Shown piece by piece: positions 1-9,805 of a stretch of 64,000 nucleotides of DNA. This DNA comes from Gammaproteobacteria bacterium HGW-Gammaproteobacteria-2. Lineage in GTDB: Bacteria > Pseudomonadota > Gammaproteobacteria > Xanthomonadales > Xanthomonadaceae. The stretch is from NCBI GenBank assembly GCA_002840015.1, contig PGZE01000011.1, forward strand, positions 1 through 64,000. The letters are read 5' to 3'. A program made the position numbers and the translations under genes. Within the stretch, counting starts at the first letter, position 1, and each line of letters opens with the position of its first letter. A model generated the notes under the pieces. That model was not told the origin of the DNA. It saw nothing but the letters and a program-made list of their open reading frames with translations, and made no database searches.

Positions 1-135
1 GCTGCCGAAGCTGCTGCCGCCGAAGCCGCCGCCGCCGAAGCCGCCGCCGCCGAAGCCGCCGCCGCCGAAGCTGCCGCCGCCGAAGCCGCCGAAGCTGCCG
101 AAGCTGCCGCCGCCGAAGCTGCTGCCGCCGAAGCA
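1..135 (+). repeat. In-frame EAAAA pentapeptide repeat tract within chpA
   Basis: A 15-base unit of the type GCCGCCGCCGCCGAA repeats from the window edge to about base 135. It encodes Glu spaced every five residues, with two three-residue steps near the end. It lies just before the last Hpt domain. EAAAA/EAAAK repeats form rigid alpha helices, so this is read as a helical spacer between Hpt domains. Its left end is outside the window. Confidence 0.9.
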
Positions 136-2604
136 GTACCCGATCGCGAAGCGCATCCGGCAATGGCTTTGATCGAGGACGAAACCGATCCTGAGGTTCC
201 GCTGGATCTGAGCGATCTCGACGAAGAGCTGCTTGATATCTTTATCGAAGAGTCAACCGATCTGCTGGATCACGCGGACACATTGTTGACGCAGTTGCGT
301 GAAAACCGGTTAGAGCGTGAGCCGGTGGTCGGCTTGCAGCGCGATTTGCATACTTTGAAGGGCGGCGCACGGATGTCCGGAATTGCCGAAATGGGCGATC
401 TGGGGCACGTTATGGAGTCGCTGCTGGAAGCGGTAGCAGAGGGCCGACTCGATCTGGGAATGAACGGGCTGGTGCTGCTGGAGCGGGGTTTTGACCGTCT
501 CAATAGCATGCTCTCACGCATTTCCTCGCGCCAGGCGATCGCGATGCCGGTCAAACTGATTGCGCATTTTGAGCAGGCGTCAACCGGCAATTACCCATTG
601 GCGCAGCCGACAACTGCGCCTGCGAAGAGCGAGGTTTCGTCAGCACCCATTAAGCCGGAATCGGCAACCACAGCGGTCGTCAAGCCAGAAAAGTCACATC
701 GAAGCGGTCGCTTGTCAGCACCGATCGAAACGGACTTCGATGATGCCGACGATATGCAGGTGCGGGCGCCACAGGAGCAGGTTCGTATTCGCGCCGATTT
801 GCTGGATCGTCTGGTCAATTACGCCGGCGAAGTCGCAATCTATCGAGCGCGCCTTGAACAGCAACTGGCAAGTTTCCGTACCAATCTGGGCGAACTTGAC
901 CAGACCACCTCGCGTTTGCGCGACCAGTTGCGAAAACTCGAAATTGAAACCGAAACGCAGATCATCGCGCGCTTCCAGCGCGCGCCGGACGTGGCGGATG
1001 AAACGTTCGACCCGCTTGAACTTGATCGGTTCTCCACGTTGCAACAGCTCACCCGTGGTTTGTCCGAGTCCGCCGCCGATTTGACCAACCTCGAACAGGT
1101 GCTCGATGACCTGACCCGTCAGCACGAAACCTTGCTTCTGCAACAGTCACGGGTAAGTTCGGACTTGCAGGAAGGGCTGATGCGGACTCGCATGGTGCCT
1201 TTCGACTCGCTGGTGCCCCGTTTGCGCCGTATCTTGCGCCAGGCAGGCTCGGAAACCGGCAAGTCGGTACAGCTCAAGGTTGATGGCGCGCAAGGCGAAA
1301 TGGACCGCAGCGTACTTGAACGCATCACCGCGCCGCTGGAACACATGCTACGAAACTCTGTAGCGCACGGCGTGGAGTTACCGGCGGATCGTCGCAAAGC
1401 GGGCAAATCCGAAGACGGATTGGTCCGTATTGCCGTTTCGCGCGAAGGCTCTGAAGTGGTGATCGCAGTTTCCGATGATGGCCGCGGGCTCGACGCGGCG
1501 GCGATTCGCGCCAAGGCAATTGAGCGCGGGTTGCTGGCTGCTGATGCTCAAGTGCCCGATGCCGAGCTCTATGGGTTCATTTTGCATACCGGATTCTCCA
1601 CCGCAGAATCGGTCAGCAAACTTGCCGGCCGTGGCGTCGGCATGGATGTGGTACACAGCGAGATTCGCCAACTGGGTGGTACGTTGGGGATTCGCTCTCG
1701 AGCGGGCAAGGGGACCGAGTTCCTGATTCGCCTGCCCTTTACGCTCGCGGTAACGCAGGCGGTATTCGTGAAAATTGGCGAAACCAACTTCGCGGTGCCG
1801 ATTGCATCAGTAGCAGGCGTGGGCCGTATTGACCGTGACGAACTGGAATTGGGGCAGCTTCGTGGCGACGCGTCGTACAGCTATGCCGGCGATGTTTATC
1901 CGGTACACGATCTGGGCATGTTGATCGGTCACGCGCCCGCCAAAGCGGCCGAAAGCCTGCAAATGCCCTTGCTGTTGGCGCGCTCGGGTGAATTGCGCGC
2001 AGCCATCGCTGTGGATCAGGTGCTCGGCAGCCGTGAAATCGTGGTCAAGCCGGTCGGCCCACAGGTCAGTTCGTTGCCCGGTATTTTCGGCGCTACCGTG
2101 ATGGGTGACGGCAGCGTGGTGGTGATTCTTGATGTGCTTCCGTTGGTACGCCGGCATCTGAGCCACGCCGACACCACCGAGACGTTGCTGCAACCGCACG
2201 CGAGCGTTCGCCCGGTCGCACGTGTGCCGTTGGTGATGGTCGTCGATGATTCGATCACCATGCGCAAGGTGTCCAGCCGTGTCCTTGAACGCCAGAACTA
2301 TGAAGTGCTGACGGCAAAAGACGGTGTTGACGCGCTTGAGAAGCTTGCTGAACGCGTGCCTGATGTGATGTTGCTCGATATCGAAATGCCGCGCATGGAC
2401 GGCTACGAATTGGCGACACACATGCGCAACGATGTGCGCTATCGGCACATCCCGATCATCATGATTACCTCGCGTACCGGCGAAAAGCATCGTCAGCGTG
2501 CCTTCGAAATCGGTGTTAACCGCTACCTTGGCAAGCCGTATCAAGAAGCCGAATTACTGCGCAATGTCGGTGAGTTGCTAAGCGGCGGTGAGATCCATGA
2601 GTAA
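1..2604 (+). CDS. chpA: ChpA/PilL-type hybrid chemosensory histidine kinase (5' end outside window)
   Basis: Kinase of the type IV pilus (twitching) chemosensory pathway. The reading frame is open from base 1, so the N-terminus lies upstream. Numbered from the Met at 163, the visible domains are: an Hpt domain with phospho-acceptor His63 (LHTLKGGARM); a Pro/Ala/Ser linker at about 145-200; a CheA dimerisation helix pair (from IRADLLDRLVNYAGEVAI); an HATPase with N box LRNSVAHGVE and G boxes SDDGRGLD and GRGVGMDVV; a CheW-like domain; and a C-terminal receiver (VVDDS, LLDIEMPRMDG, GKPY). ChpA proteins carry several Hpt domains, and only the last is visible here. The next two genes overlap it in an operon. 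Confidence 0.9.
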   Translation, partial: AAEAAAAEAAAAEAAAAEAAAAEAAAAEAAEAAEAAAAEAAAAEAVPDREAHPAMALIEDETDPEVPLDLSDLDEELLDIFIEESTDLLDHADTLLTQLRENRLEREPVVGLQRDLHTLKGGARMSGIAEMGDLGHVMESLLEAVAEGRLDLGMNGLVLLERGFDRLNSMLSRISSRQAIAMPVKLIAHFEQASTGNYPLAQPTTAPAKSEVSSAPIKPESATTAVVKPEKSHRSGRLSAPIETDFDDADDMQVRAPQEQVRIRADLLDRLVNYAGEVAIYRARLEQQLASFRTNLGELDQTTSRLRDQLRKLEIETETQIIARFQRAPDVADETFDPLELDRFSTLQQLTRGLSESAADLTNLEQVLDDLTRQHETLLLQQSRVSSDLQEGLMRTRMVPFDSLVPRLRRILRQAGSETGKSVQLKVDGAQGEMDRSVLERITAPLEHMLRNSVAHGVELPADRRKAGKSEDGLVRIAVSREGSEVVIAVSDDGRGLDAAAIRAKAIERGLLAADAQVPDAELYGFILHTGFSTAESVSKLAGRGVGMDVVHSEIRQLGGTLGIRSRAGKGTEFLIRLPFTLAVTQAVFVKIGETNFAVPIASVAGVGRIDRDELELGQLRGDASYSYAGDVYPVHDLGMLIGHAPAKAAESLQMPLLLARSGELRAAIAVDQVLGSREIVVKPVGPQVSSLPGIFGATVMGDGSVVVILDVLPLVRRHLSHADTTETLLQPHASVRPVARVPLVMVVDDSITMRKVSSRVLERQNYEVLTAKDGVDALEKLAERVPDVMLLDIEMPRMDGYELATHMRNDVRYRHIPIIMITSRTGEKHRQRAFEIGVNRYLGKPYQEAELLRNVGELLSGGEIHE

Positions 2605-4441
2605 CACGCCTGCACGCGTGGCGTTACTGGGTATTGAGGGTGATGTCCGCAGCCAGTTGCGGCAGGCATTGCTGGATTTTGGCGCGCAAATCAGCATCGA
2701 GGCTGATCCTCGTGCGGTTGCGCCCGAAGCGCTCAGCGAGGCAGACTCTTCGATCATTGTGGTCAGTCTCGACGACAGTATTGAAGATGCACTTGATGCG
2801 TTTCAGCCGGTGTTCGATGATCCTGGCGTGAGTGTGATCTATGACGATGCCGCAGTAACTCGCAAATTGGGTGGCTGGGAGCTTGCCCGCTGGGCGCGGC
2901 ATTTGGCCAGCAAATTGTCCGGCGATGCTGCCGCAGCGCTGCCGGCTGCACCAGTTGACGCACAGCGGCTACCGTCCTTTGATATGCGCCCTCAGCCGGG
3001 CGCCCCGATCCGGCCGGATCAGGAGATGAGCGCCGCGACGCTTTCCGAATACACCAACGATACGCCGGAGATGGCACGCGAAGTGCCATCGCTCGAGGTG
3101 CCCGGTGGGGGTGCGCGGGCGGCATATGCGCCGGCTTATGTCCGCTCTGATGAGTCGTTTGCCGATAGTTCGTTGCAGTTGAATGATGACGAAATCGAGC
3201 GTGCCATGGCCGGTGTTGATAGCGCAGATGCCGATCTTGCGCACGCGCCTTGGCAACAGCCGGATAGCGTCGAGCCGGGCTTGTCTGAAGACGTTGATCT
3301 CGCGGTGTACGTTGAAGATCAGGTGAGCAGCAATTTGGCATCCGCGCTGGACGAGCCGGCTGCGATGCTATCGGAGAGCGGCGGCGATGAGCCAGTTACG
3401 CTCAATTTGGACGACAGTTATCTGGAAGCCGATTTCTCGTTCGAAGTTGAAGCCGCCTCGACTGAGGCTTCCGCAGAACAAACCTCGAACTTTGCGCAAT
3501 TTGGCGATGCCGACGATGAGGAGATAGTGCTCGATCCCGAATTGTTGGCTCTGGCAGCCCAGCTGGATGCGAATACAGCCGACAACGAAGAACATTTCGA
3601 GAACGCGCAGCCTGGCTTTGCAGTACAGAGCTATGCAGACGATGGCAGCGATGCCATGGCAAACAAAGAGTCTCCTGGTAGTAGCGACGCGCTTGGCGCT
3701 ACGCCTGAAAATCTGACTGGCGATAGCCAGCCCAGTGAAAAAACGAGCATGTTTGGCAACCTCTCGCTGGTATCGGACGACGATAACTCGCCGAGTGAAA
3801 CCGTTGCACGGGGTCACGATTCGGTGGTGCCGCAGGACATCGACTTTGATGCGCTGATCGCTGGGCTTTCGCTCGCCGATGACGATGCCAGTACGGTTGC
3901 AACCCATCTTGGCGCGGTCGTCATTTTTTCCGGCCCCGGTGGCCCCGATGCCGTGCGACAGGTGCTCGCCAATCTGCCCGATGATCTGCCGGTGCCGGTG
4001 GTGTTGATGCAGCATCTTGAGGGAGCCAACCATGATCGACTGATCCCGCAGTTGGCCAAGGTCAGCTCGTTGCCCGTGGTGTTGGCTGAAGCGGGGAAAA
4101 GCATTGATGCTGGCCGCGTATTCGTGGTGCCCGGTGACTTGGGTCTGTCGATGGGCCGTCATGGCAACCTGTCATTCATCACTGAGCGGCAAACCGCCGA
4201 CGTGCAGTTGGCTCAGCTCGTTGGGCTGGGCCGTGATCTGCTGGTGGTGCTCGCCAGTGGTGCGCCGGTGGCGTTGGCGAGCCAATGGGCGGCATGCATG
4301 GCGGCAGGCGTAACCGTGATCGCACAGGACCCCGCGACTTGTTTTGAGGCGGCTGCCTGCGCCAGTGCTCATGCCGCCGGTGGTCGGGTGGGTGCAATGG
4401 CTGAGTTGACCGCCACGGCGGTGGAGCGTTGGAAGAAATGA
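2597..4441 (+). CDS. chpB: CheB-like chemotaxis protein with degenerate methylesterase domain
   Basis: 614 residues from ATG 2597, which overlaps the kinase stop by 8 bases; a GTG at 2588 is an alternative. The N-terminal ~110 residues resemble a receiver fold without the acidic pocket (VALLGIEGD replaces VDD). A long acidic, low-complexity centre follows. The last ~170 residues align with CheB methylesterase (SGPGGPDAV, VVLMQHLEGAN, VIAQDP). The usual catalytic Ser (AST-GG) aligns with Gly, and the Asp of GMG-DG is absent (LASGAPVAL); only the His of the triad is kept. It is probably a structural or non-catalytic partner of the pilus chemoreceptor system. Confidence 0.8.
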   Translation: MSNTPARVALLGIEGDVRSQLRQALLDFGAQISIEADPRAVAPEALSEADSSIIVVSLDDSIEDALDAFQPVFDDPGVSVIYDDAAVTRKLGGWELARWARHLASKLSGDAAAALPAAPVDAQRLPSFDMRPQPGAPIRPDQEMSAATLSEYTNDTPEMAREVPSLEVPGGGARAAYAPAYVRSDESFADSSLQLNDDEIERAMAGVDSADADLAHAPWQQPDSVEPGLSEDVDLAVYVEDQVSSNLASALDEPAAMLSESGGDEPVTLNLDDSYLEADFSFEVEAASTEASAEQTSNFAQFGDADDEEIVLDPELLALAAQLDANTADNEEHFENAQPGFAVQSYADDGSDAMANKESPGSSDALGATPENLTGDSQPSEKTSMFGNLSLVSDDDNSPSETVARGHDSVVPQDIDFDALIAGLSLADDDASTVATHLGAVVIFSGPGGPDAVRQVLANLPDDLPVPVVLMQHLEGANHDRLIPQLAKVSSLPVVLAEAGKSIDAGRVFVVPGDLGLSMGRHGNLSFITERQTADVQLAQLVGLGRDLLVVLASGAPVALASQWAACMAAGVTVIAQDPATCFEAAACASAHAAGGRVGAMAELTATAVERWKK

Positions 4442-4941
4442 ACACACAAAGCACGACACAACATTCGGTTGAGAATGATCTGCGTGGAGTGCTGATCTCC
4501 GTCGCGGGCGGGCGTTTGCTGCTGCCGAACGCGTCAATGGCTGAAATCATCAGCTTCTCGGATCCAGAGCTCGTCGCCAATGCGCCCGCATGGTTGCTTG
4601 GCCGCTTGCGCTGGCGTGGCTGGCGAGTGCCGGTTATCGCGTTTTCCCGTTTGGCCGGGCTCGCCGAAGAGCGTGGGCAACTTGGCTCCAAGGTGGTAGT
4701 AATCAAGGCGCTTGGTGGCAACCAGCGGTTATCGTTTTTTGCCGTGCTCACCCAAGGGTTTCCGCGCTTGATCAATGTGGCGCGTGATCGACTGGCCGTC
4801 AATGGCGGCGACAATCCGTTGCCTCTGGGGGTCAAGGCCAGGGTTGTTCTGAACGATGACGCAGCCCTGATCCCTGACTTGACGATGATCGAACTGCTCA
4901 TTGATGAGGCGTTGCATCCGGCGGAGGCGCCCGCAACCTGA
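4438..4941 (+). CDS. chpC: CheW-like adaptor protein of the pilus chemosensory operon
   Basis: 167 residues. ATG at 4438 overlaps the TGA of the CheB-like gene (ATGA). It is a single CheW-like domain: an N-terminal beta strand block (RGVLISVAGGRLLLPNASMAEIISF), a Trp-rich middle (WLLGRLRWRGWRVPVIAFSRLAG) and a C-terminal strand set. It should couple the receptor to the kinase. The position as third gene after chpA-chpB fits ChpC. No transmembrane or signal segment is seen. Confidence 0.8.
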   Translation: MNTQSTTQHSVENDLRGVLISVAGGRLLLPNASMAEIISFSDPELVANAPAWLLGRLRWRGWRVPVIAFSRLAGLAEERGQLGSKVVVIKALGGNQRLSFFAVLTQGFPRLINVARDRLAVNGGDNPLPLGVKARVVLNDDAALIPDLTMIELLIDEALHPAEAPAT

Positions 4942-5042
4942 TCGGATTAGCGCTGCTGTCGCGCACTTCCCGGCCGGCATGACCTTTTTTGCTGCGCTGC
5001 CGCATGGTAGCCTCAGCACTTCGACCCCCTCACGGAGTTTTC

Positions 5043-6128
5043 ATGTCGCGCGTGCATAACTTCAGCGCCGGCCCTGCGGCATTGCCCGAAGCGGTTTTAC
5101 GTCAAGCCCAGGCGGAATTGCTGGAGTGGAACAGCCAGGGCGCTTCGGTGATGGAGCTCAGTCATCGTGGGCAGGCGTTCATCGATATGGCGGCCGAGGC
5201 CGAGCGCGACCTGCGTGAGTTGATGGCGATTCCAGCCGAGTACGCTGTTGCCTTTTTGCAAGGCGGCGCCACCCTGATTCAGGCCCTGCTGCCACTCAAC
5301 TTTGCCGCGCCCGGGCAAGCGATCGACTACGTGCTGACCGGGCATTGGGGTGAAAAGGCGGTCGATCAGGCGCTGCCTTATGCCGATGTGCGCATTGCCG
5401 CCAGCGCCGAGAGCAACGGCTACACCAATATTCCGCCACGCGCGCAATGGCAGCTCAGCGACGACGCAGCCTACCTGCATATCACCAGCAACGAAACCAT
5501 CCACGGCGTCGAGTATGCCGATACCCCGGAATCAGGGGGTGCCCCGCTGATCGCCGACATGTCCTCAAGTATCCTCTCGCGTAGGGTTGATGTGTCGCGC
5601 TACGCCATGATTTATGCCGGCGCCCAGAAGAATATCGGGCCGTCCGGGATCGGCGTTGCGATCATCCACCCGGAACTGCTGGCGCGTGCCGGGCAGCCGC
5701 GGGCGCCGATCTTGAACATCGGCAATCACCTCAAGCACGATTCGATGCTCAATACGCCACCCACATTTGCCTGGTATCTGGCCGGGCTGGTGTTCAAACA
5801 CCTCAAGCAGCTCGGCGGCGTGGCGGCGATTGAAGCCATCAATCGGCGCAAGGCGCAACGCCTATACGCTGTCATCGACGGCTCTGATGGGTTCTATCGC
5901 AACCGCGTCAATCCGGCCTGCCGCTCGCGTATGAATGTACCGTTCTTCCTCGCCAACGACGTGCTGGAAGCCGACTTTCTCAAGCACGCCACTGCCAATG
6001 GCCTGATCGGTTTGAAAGGCCACCGCGTGGTGGGTGGTATCCGTGCCTCCATCTACAACGCAGTGACCGAGGCCAGCGTGGAGACGCTGGCGCAATTCAT
6101 GATCGACTTCGCCCAGCGCAAGGCTTGA
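5043..6128 (+). CDS. serC: Phosphoserine aminotransferase SerC
   Basis: 361 residues; a PLP enzyme converting 3-phosphohydroxypyruvate to phosphoserine, also used in pyridoxine synthesis. The start at ATG 5043 gives the canonical N-terminus [15 protein letters not shown]; upstream in-frame starts would add a non-conserved leader. The PLP lysine lies in [21 protein letters not shown] and the C-terminal [11 protein letters not shown] are also standard. It is first in a tight serC-pheA-hisC-aroA cluster (6-base gap to pheA). Confidence 0.97.
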   Translation: MSRVHNFSAGPAALPEAVLRQAQAELLEWNSQGASVMELSHRGQAFIDMAAEAERDLRELMAIPAEYAVAFLQGGATLIQALLPLNFAAPGQAIDYVLTGHWGEKAVDQALPYADVRIAASAESNGYTNIPPRAQWQLSDDAAYLHITSNETIHGVEYADTPESGGAPLIADMSSSILSRRVDVSRYAMIYAGAQKNIGPSGIGVAIIHPELLARAGQPRAPILNIGNHLKHDSMLNTPPTFAWYLAGLVFKHLKQLGGVAAIEAINRRKAQRLYAVIDGSDGFYRNRVNPACRSRMNVPFFLANDVLEADFLKHATANGLIGLKGHRVVGGIRASIYNAVTEASVETLAQFMIDFAQRKA

Positions 6129-6134
6129 ATTACC

Positions 6135-7319
6135 ATGTCCCCACCTCGCAAGAAGCAAACTCCCGGCAAGGCGGCAACGCTGACGCCTGATACGAGTCCG
6201 CGCAAGCCGGCAAAACGCGACATCGAAGCGAAAGTCACGCCATCGCCGGCATTGGGGCAGGCGCGCGAACGCATCGACAGCATCGATCAGCATATCCAGG
6301 AGCTGATCGCCGAGCGCGCCAACTGGGCGCTGCAGGTGGGCAAGGCCAAGGGCCCGCTCAAGGCCGCCATCGATTATTACCGCCCGGAACGCGAGGCGCA
6401 GGTGTTGCGCAAAGTGGTGGATCGCAACGATGGCCCACTCAGCGACGAAGTGCTGGTGCGTTTGTTTCGCGAGGTGATGTCGGCGTGCCTGGCCCAGCAG
6501 GAGCCGCTGAAGGTGGGGTTTCTCGGCCCCGAAGGCACCTTCTCGCAGCAGGCAGTGCACAAGCACTTTGGCCACAGCGCACACGGATTGCCGCTGGCCA
6601 CCATCGAAGAAGTTTTCCAGGAAGTCGAATCGGGCAACGCCGATTTTGGCGTGGTACCGGTGGAGAACTCGGGGCAGGGCACGATCCAGTCCACGCTCGA
6701 CATGTTTCTCACCTCGAAGCTGAAGATATGCGGCGAAGTGGAGTTGCAGGTACACCAGTTTTTGTTGTCGCGCAGCGGTCGGCTGGATGATGTCGAGCGC
6801 ATCTACGCGCACCCGCAATCGCTGGCCCAGTGCAAGAACTGGCTGCGTCAGCACTGCAACAAGACCGAACGCTTTGCCGCCACCAGCAACGCCGAGGCGG
6901 CGCGTCGTGCGCGCAATGCCGACGATGCCGCAGCCATCGCCGGCGAATCCGCCGCGCATGTGTATGGCCTGAAAGTGGTGGCTGGCCCGATCGAGGACCG
7001 CCCCGACAACACCACCCGTTTTCTGGTGATTGGCCGTGACCTGTTGCCGCCATCCGGGCACGACCGCACCTCGCTGCTGGTGTTCGTGCGCGACCAGCCC
7101 GGCGCGCTGTTCAATCTGCTCAAGCCGTTGGCCGACAATGGCGTCAGCATGAACCGCATCGAGTCGCGTCCCTCGCATCAGGGGCGCTGGCAGTACGCGT
7201 TTTTCATCGATGTCAGCGGCCATGTCGAGGACATGCCGGTGAAGCACGCGCTGGAGGGGCTTGGCACCTTCGCCGCGCAGGTGCGGGTGTTGGGCAGCTA
7301 TCCGGTGGCGATTTTGTGA
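6135..7319 (+). CDS. pheA: Bifunctional chorismate mutase/prephenate dehydratase (P-protein)
   Basis: 394 residues. A Lys/Pro-rich leader of about 35 residues is followed by an AroQ-type chorismate mutase (about 38-120: RERIDSIDQHIQELIAERA). Next is prephenate dehydratase (about 125-305: GFLGPEGTFSQQA, PVENSGQGTIQ, DNTTRFLVIG), then a C-terminal ACT domain with the Phe-binding motif NRIESRPS. It makes phenylpyruvate from chorismate and is expected to be feedback-inhibited by Phe. Its stop overlaps the hisC start. Confidence 0.97.
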   Translation: MSPPRKKQTPGKAATLTPDTSPRKPAKRDIEAKVTPSPALGQARERIDSIDQHIQELIAERANWALQVGKAKGPLKAAIDYYRPEREAQVLRKVVDRNDGPLSDEVLVRLFREVMSACLAQQEPLKVGFLGPEGTFSQQAVHKHFGHSAHGLPLATIEEVFQEVESGNADFGVVPVENSGQGTIQSTLDMFLTSKLKICGEVELQVHQFLLSRSGRLDDVERIYAHPQSLAQCKNWLRQHCNKTERFAATSNAEAARRARNADDAAAIAGESAAHVYGLKVVAGPIEDRPDNTTRFLVIGRDLLPPSGHDRTSLLVFVRDQPGALFNLLKPLADNGVSMNRIESRPSHQGRWQYAFFIDVSGHVEDMPVKHALEGLGTFAAQVRVLGSYPVAIL

Positions 7320-8455
7320 GTGCGGCGGCACCGGATTTCGACGCGCTGGCGCAGCCTGGTATTCGCAGCCTGCGCGCCTACGACCCGGGCCACGATCTGG
7401 TCGCGCTGCGTGCCGCGCACGCGGGCAGCCTGATCGAACTGGGTTCGAATGAAAGCCCGTTTGGCATCGCGCCCGGTGCGATGGATGCCATCACCGCCGC
7501 ACTGCCTGCGCTTTATCGCTACCCCGATCCGCGTGGTGGCGCGCTCAAGCAGGCGCTGGCGGAAACACATGGTGTGGGGCCGGAGCAGATCATCCTCGGC
7601 AATGGCTCGCACGAGCTGCTGATGCTGCTCGGGCAAGTGTTTGCCGGCCCCAATGCTGGTGTGGTGGCGTCGCAGTTCGGCTTTGCCGTATACGCACTGG
7701 CGGCAACAGCGGCGAATGCGCCGTTGCGGCTGGCCCCGGCGCTGCCGCACACCGCAGTGATGGCGCGCGGGCATGATCTGGATGCGATTGCCGATGTGAT
7801 CGATGTCAGCACCCGGCTGCTGTATCTGGCCAATCCCAACAACCCCACCGGCACCTGGTACTCCGGCGCTGGGTTCGCAGCGTTGCTGGCGAAACTACCG
7901 GCCAATGTGCTGGTGGTGGTGGATGAGGCCTACCGTGAATATGTCACCGCGCCGGATTTTGTTTCCGCCAGCCAATGGCTGGCGCGTGATCCGCGCGTGA
8001 TCGTCACTGGCACCTTTTCCAAGGCGCATGCGTTGGCCGGCTTGCGGGTGGGTTATGCATTGGCGGCGCCGGGGCTGATTGCGGTGCTGGAGCGTGCGCG
8101 CGAATCGTTCAACGTCAATGCGCTGGGCCTCGCCGCAGCCAAGGCTTCACTGGCCGACGCGACGCACATCGATCAGGTCCGCGTCCGCAACGCCGAGCAG
8201 CGGCAATGGCTGACTGACGCGTTGCGCGCGCGCGGGCTGTTCGTGTATCCCTCGCAGACCAACTTTGTGCTGGTCGAGTTCGGCAACGACACGCTGCGGA
8301 TCGAAGACGAACTGCTCAAGCGCGGCATCGTGCTGCGGCCGATGGCGGGCTACGGATTGGCTGAATGTTTACGGATCAGCCTCGGCACGGCCGATGAAAA
8401 TATGCGCCTCGTGGCGGCGCTGGATGCGGTGATGGCGGGTGAGGGCGGCCGATGA
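7316..8455 (+). CDS. hisC: Histidinol-phosphate / aromatic aminotransferase (HisC family)
   Basis: 379 residues. GTG start at 7316 overlaps the pheA TGA (GTGA). It is a fold-type I PLP enzyme: ELGSNESPFG at the N-terminus, NPNNPTGTWY, the PLP lysine in GTFSKAHALAGLRVGY, and RISLGT near the end. In serC-pheA operons this paralogue (hisC2) usually transaminates phenylpyruvate and hydroxyphenylpyruvate, so it may serve Phe/Tyr rather than histidine synthesis. No other his gene is nearby. Confidence 0.92.
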   Translation: MSAAAPDFDALAQPGIRSLRAYDPGHDLVALRAAHAGSLIELGSNESPFGIAPGAMDAITAALPALYRYPDPRGGALKQALAETHGVGPEQIILGNGSHELLMLLGQVFAGPNAGVVASQFGFAVYALAATAANAPLRLAPALPHTAVMARGHDLDAIADVIDVSTRLLYLANPNNPTGTWYSGAGFAALLAKLPANVLVVVDEAYREYVTAPDFVSASQWLARDPRVIVTGTFSKAHALAGLRVGYALAAPGLIAVLERARESFNVNALGLAAAKASLADATHIDQVRVRNAEQRQWLTDALRARGLFVYPSQTNFVLVEFGNDTLRIEDELLKRGIVLRPMAGYGLAECLRISLGTADENMRLVAALDAVMAGEGGR

Positions 8456-9756
8456 GTACGTTGGATTGGCGAGCCGGAGCTGGCCAGGCATTGCAAGGCG
8501 AAATTGCCGTTCCCGGCGACAAATCGGTGTCACATCGCGCGATCATGTTCGCGAGCCTGGCTGATGGTGAGTCGCTCGTGGATGGGTTTCTTGAAGGCGA
8601 AGACACCCGCGCCACCGCCGCGATATTCGCGAAACTGGGAGTTCGCATCGACGCCAGCGGCGCCGGCAGCCGGGTGGTGCAGGGCGTTGGCATCGATGGC
8701 CTGCACGGCTGCGGCGAAGCGCTGGACTGCGGCAACGCCGGCACCGGCATGCGTCTGCTGGCGGGCCTGCTGGCGGGCCAGCGCTTCGACAGCGTGCTCA
8801 CCGGCGATGCCTCGCTGAGCAAGCGGCCGATGGCGCGGGTGATCGATCCGATCGCGCGCATGGGCGGCCTGATCGAATCCGACCCCGGCGGTCTGCCGCC
8901 GTTGCGCATCCACGGTGGCCGCACGCTGCACGGCATCGATTACACCCTGCCGGTGGCCAGCGCGCAGGTGAAATCAGCGCTGCTGCTGGCGGGCTTGTAC
9001 GCAAGCGGAGAAACCCATATCCACGAACCGCACCCGACCCGCGATTACAGCGAGCGCATGTTGCAGGCGTTCGGCTGGCCGATTGCGTTCGGCCCGGGCT
9101 GGGCGCGGCTCAGTGGCGGCCATCGCCTGCGGCCAACATCGGTGCAGGTGCCTGCGGACTTTTCATCCGCGGCATTTTTCATTGTCGCTGCCAGCCTGCT
9201 GCCTGGTTCCGACCTGCTGCTGCGCGCAGTCGGCATGAACCCGCGCCGCACCGGCCTGTTGACGGTGTTGCGCGCCATGGGTGCCGACATCCAGGAAATT
9301 CCCTGCGGCGAGCAAGGCGGTGAGCCTGTCGCCGATATTCGTGTGCGCCATGCGCGCCTGCGCGGCATCGCCGTGCCGGAGGCCTGCGTGCCCGACATGA
9401 TCGACGAGTTTCCGGCGCTGTTTGCCGCCGCCGCATTGGCCGAAGGCACAACCGTGGTGACCGGTGCCGCCGAATTGCGAGTCAAGGAATCCGACCGCAT
9501 CGCGACCATGGCGAGCGGCCTTCGCGCGCTTGGTGCCCGCATCGACGAAACACCGGACGGCGCGGTGATCCACGGCGGTACGCTGCACGGCGGCGAGGCG
9601 CATGCGCACGGCGATCACCGCATTGCCATGGCGTTGGTGGTGGCCGCGCAACGCGCCAGCGGCGAGGTACGCATTGCCGATTGCGCCAATGTTGCGACGT
9701 CGTTTCCCGGCTTTGACGATCTTGCACGCGGTGTTGGGTTCGGGTTGCGCGGATAA
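8452..9756 (+). CDS. aroA: 3-phosphoshikimate 1-carboxyvinyltransferase (EPSP synthase)
   Basis: 434 residues; ATG overlaps the hisC TGA. It transfers enolpyruvyl from PEP to shikimate-3-phosphate. The signatures GDKSVSHRAIM, GNAGTGMRLLAG, DMIDEFPAL and ELRVKESDRIA are all present and at normal spacing. It is last in the serC-pheA-hisC-aroA operon. The tyrA often found between hisC and aroA in pseudomonads is absent here. No clear terminator follows before the convergent MarR gene. Confidence 0.97.
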   Translation: MSTLDWRAGAGQALQGEIAVPGDKSVSHRAIMFASLADGESLVDGFLEGEDTRATAAIFAKLGVRIDASGAGSRVVQGVGIDGLHGCGEALDCGNAGTGMRLLAGLLAGQRFDSVLTGDASLSKRPMARVIDPIARMGGLIESDPGGLPPLRIHGGRTLHGIDYTLPVASAQVKSALLLAGLYASGETHIHEPHPTRDYSERMLQAFGWPIAFGPGWARLSGGHRLRPTSVQVPADFSSAAFFIVAASLLPGSDLLLRAVGMNPRRTGLLTVLRAMGADIQEIPCGEQGGEPVADIRVRHARLRGIAVPEACVPDMIDEFPALFAAAALAEGTTVVTGAAELRVKESDRIATMASGLRALGARIDETPDGAVIHGGTLHGGEAHAHGDHRIAMALVVAAQRASGEVRIADCANVATSFPGFDDLARGVGFGLRG

Positions 9757-9805
9757 CACTTCGCTACGGTCGCATGACAGGGGTCGGCCTGCACCGATCA
9801 GCACA

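Noticed and set aside
5862-7331. 489-codon open frame on the minus strand opposite pheA
   Set aside because: Shadow of a high-GC gene; its product shows no family features and pheA is fully conserved on the other strand.
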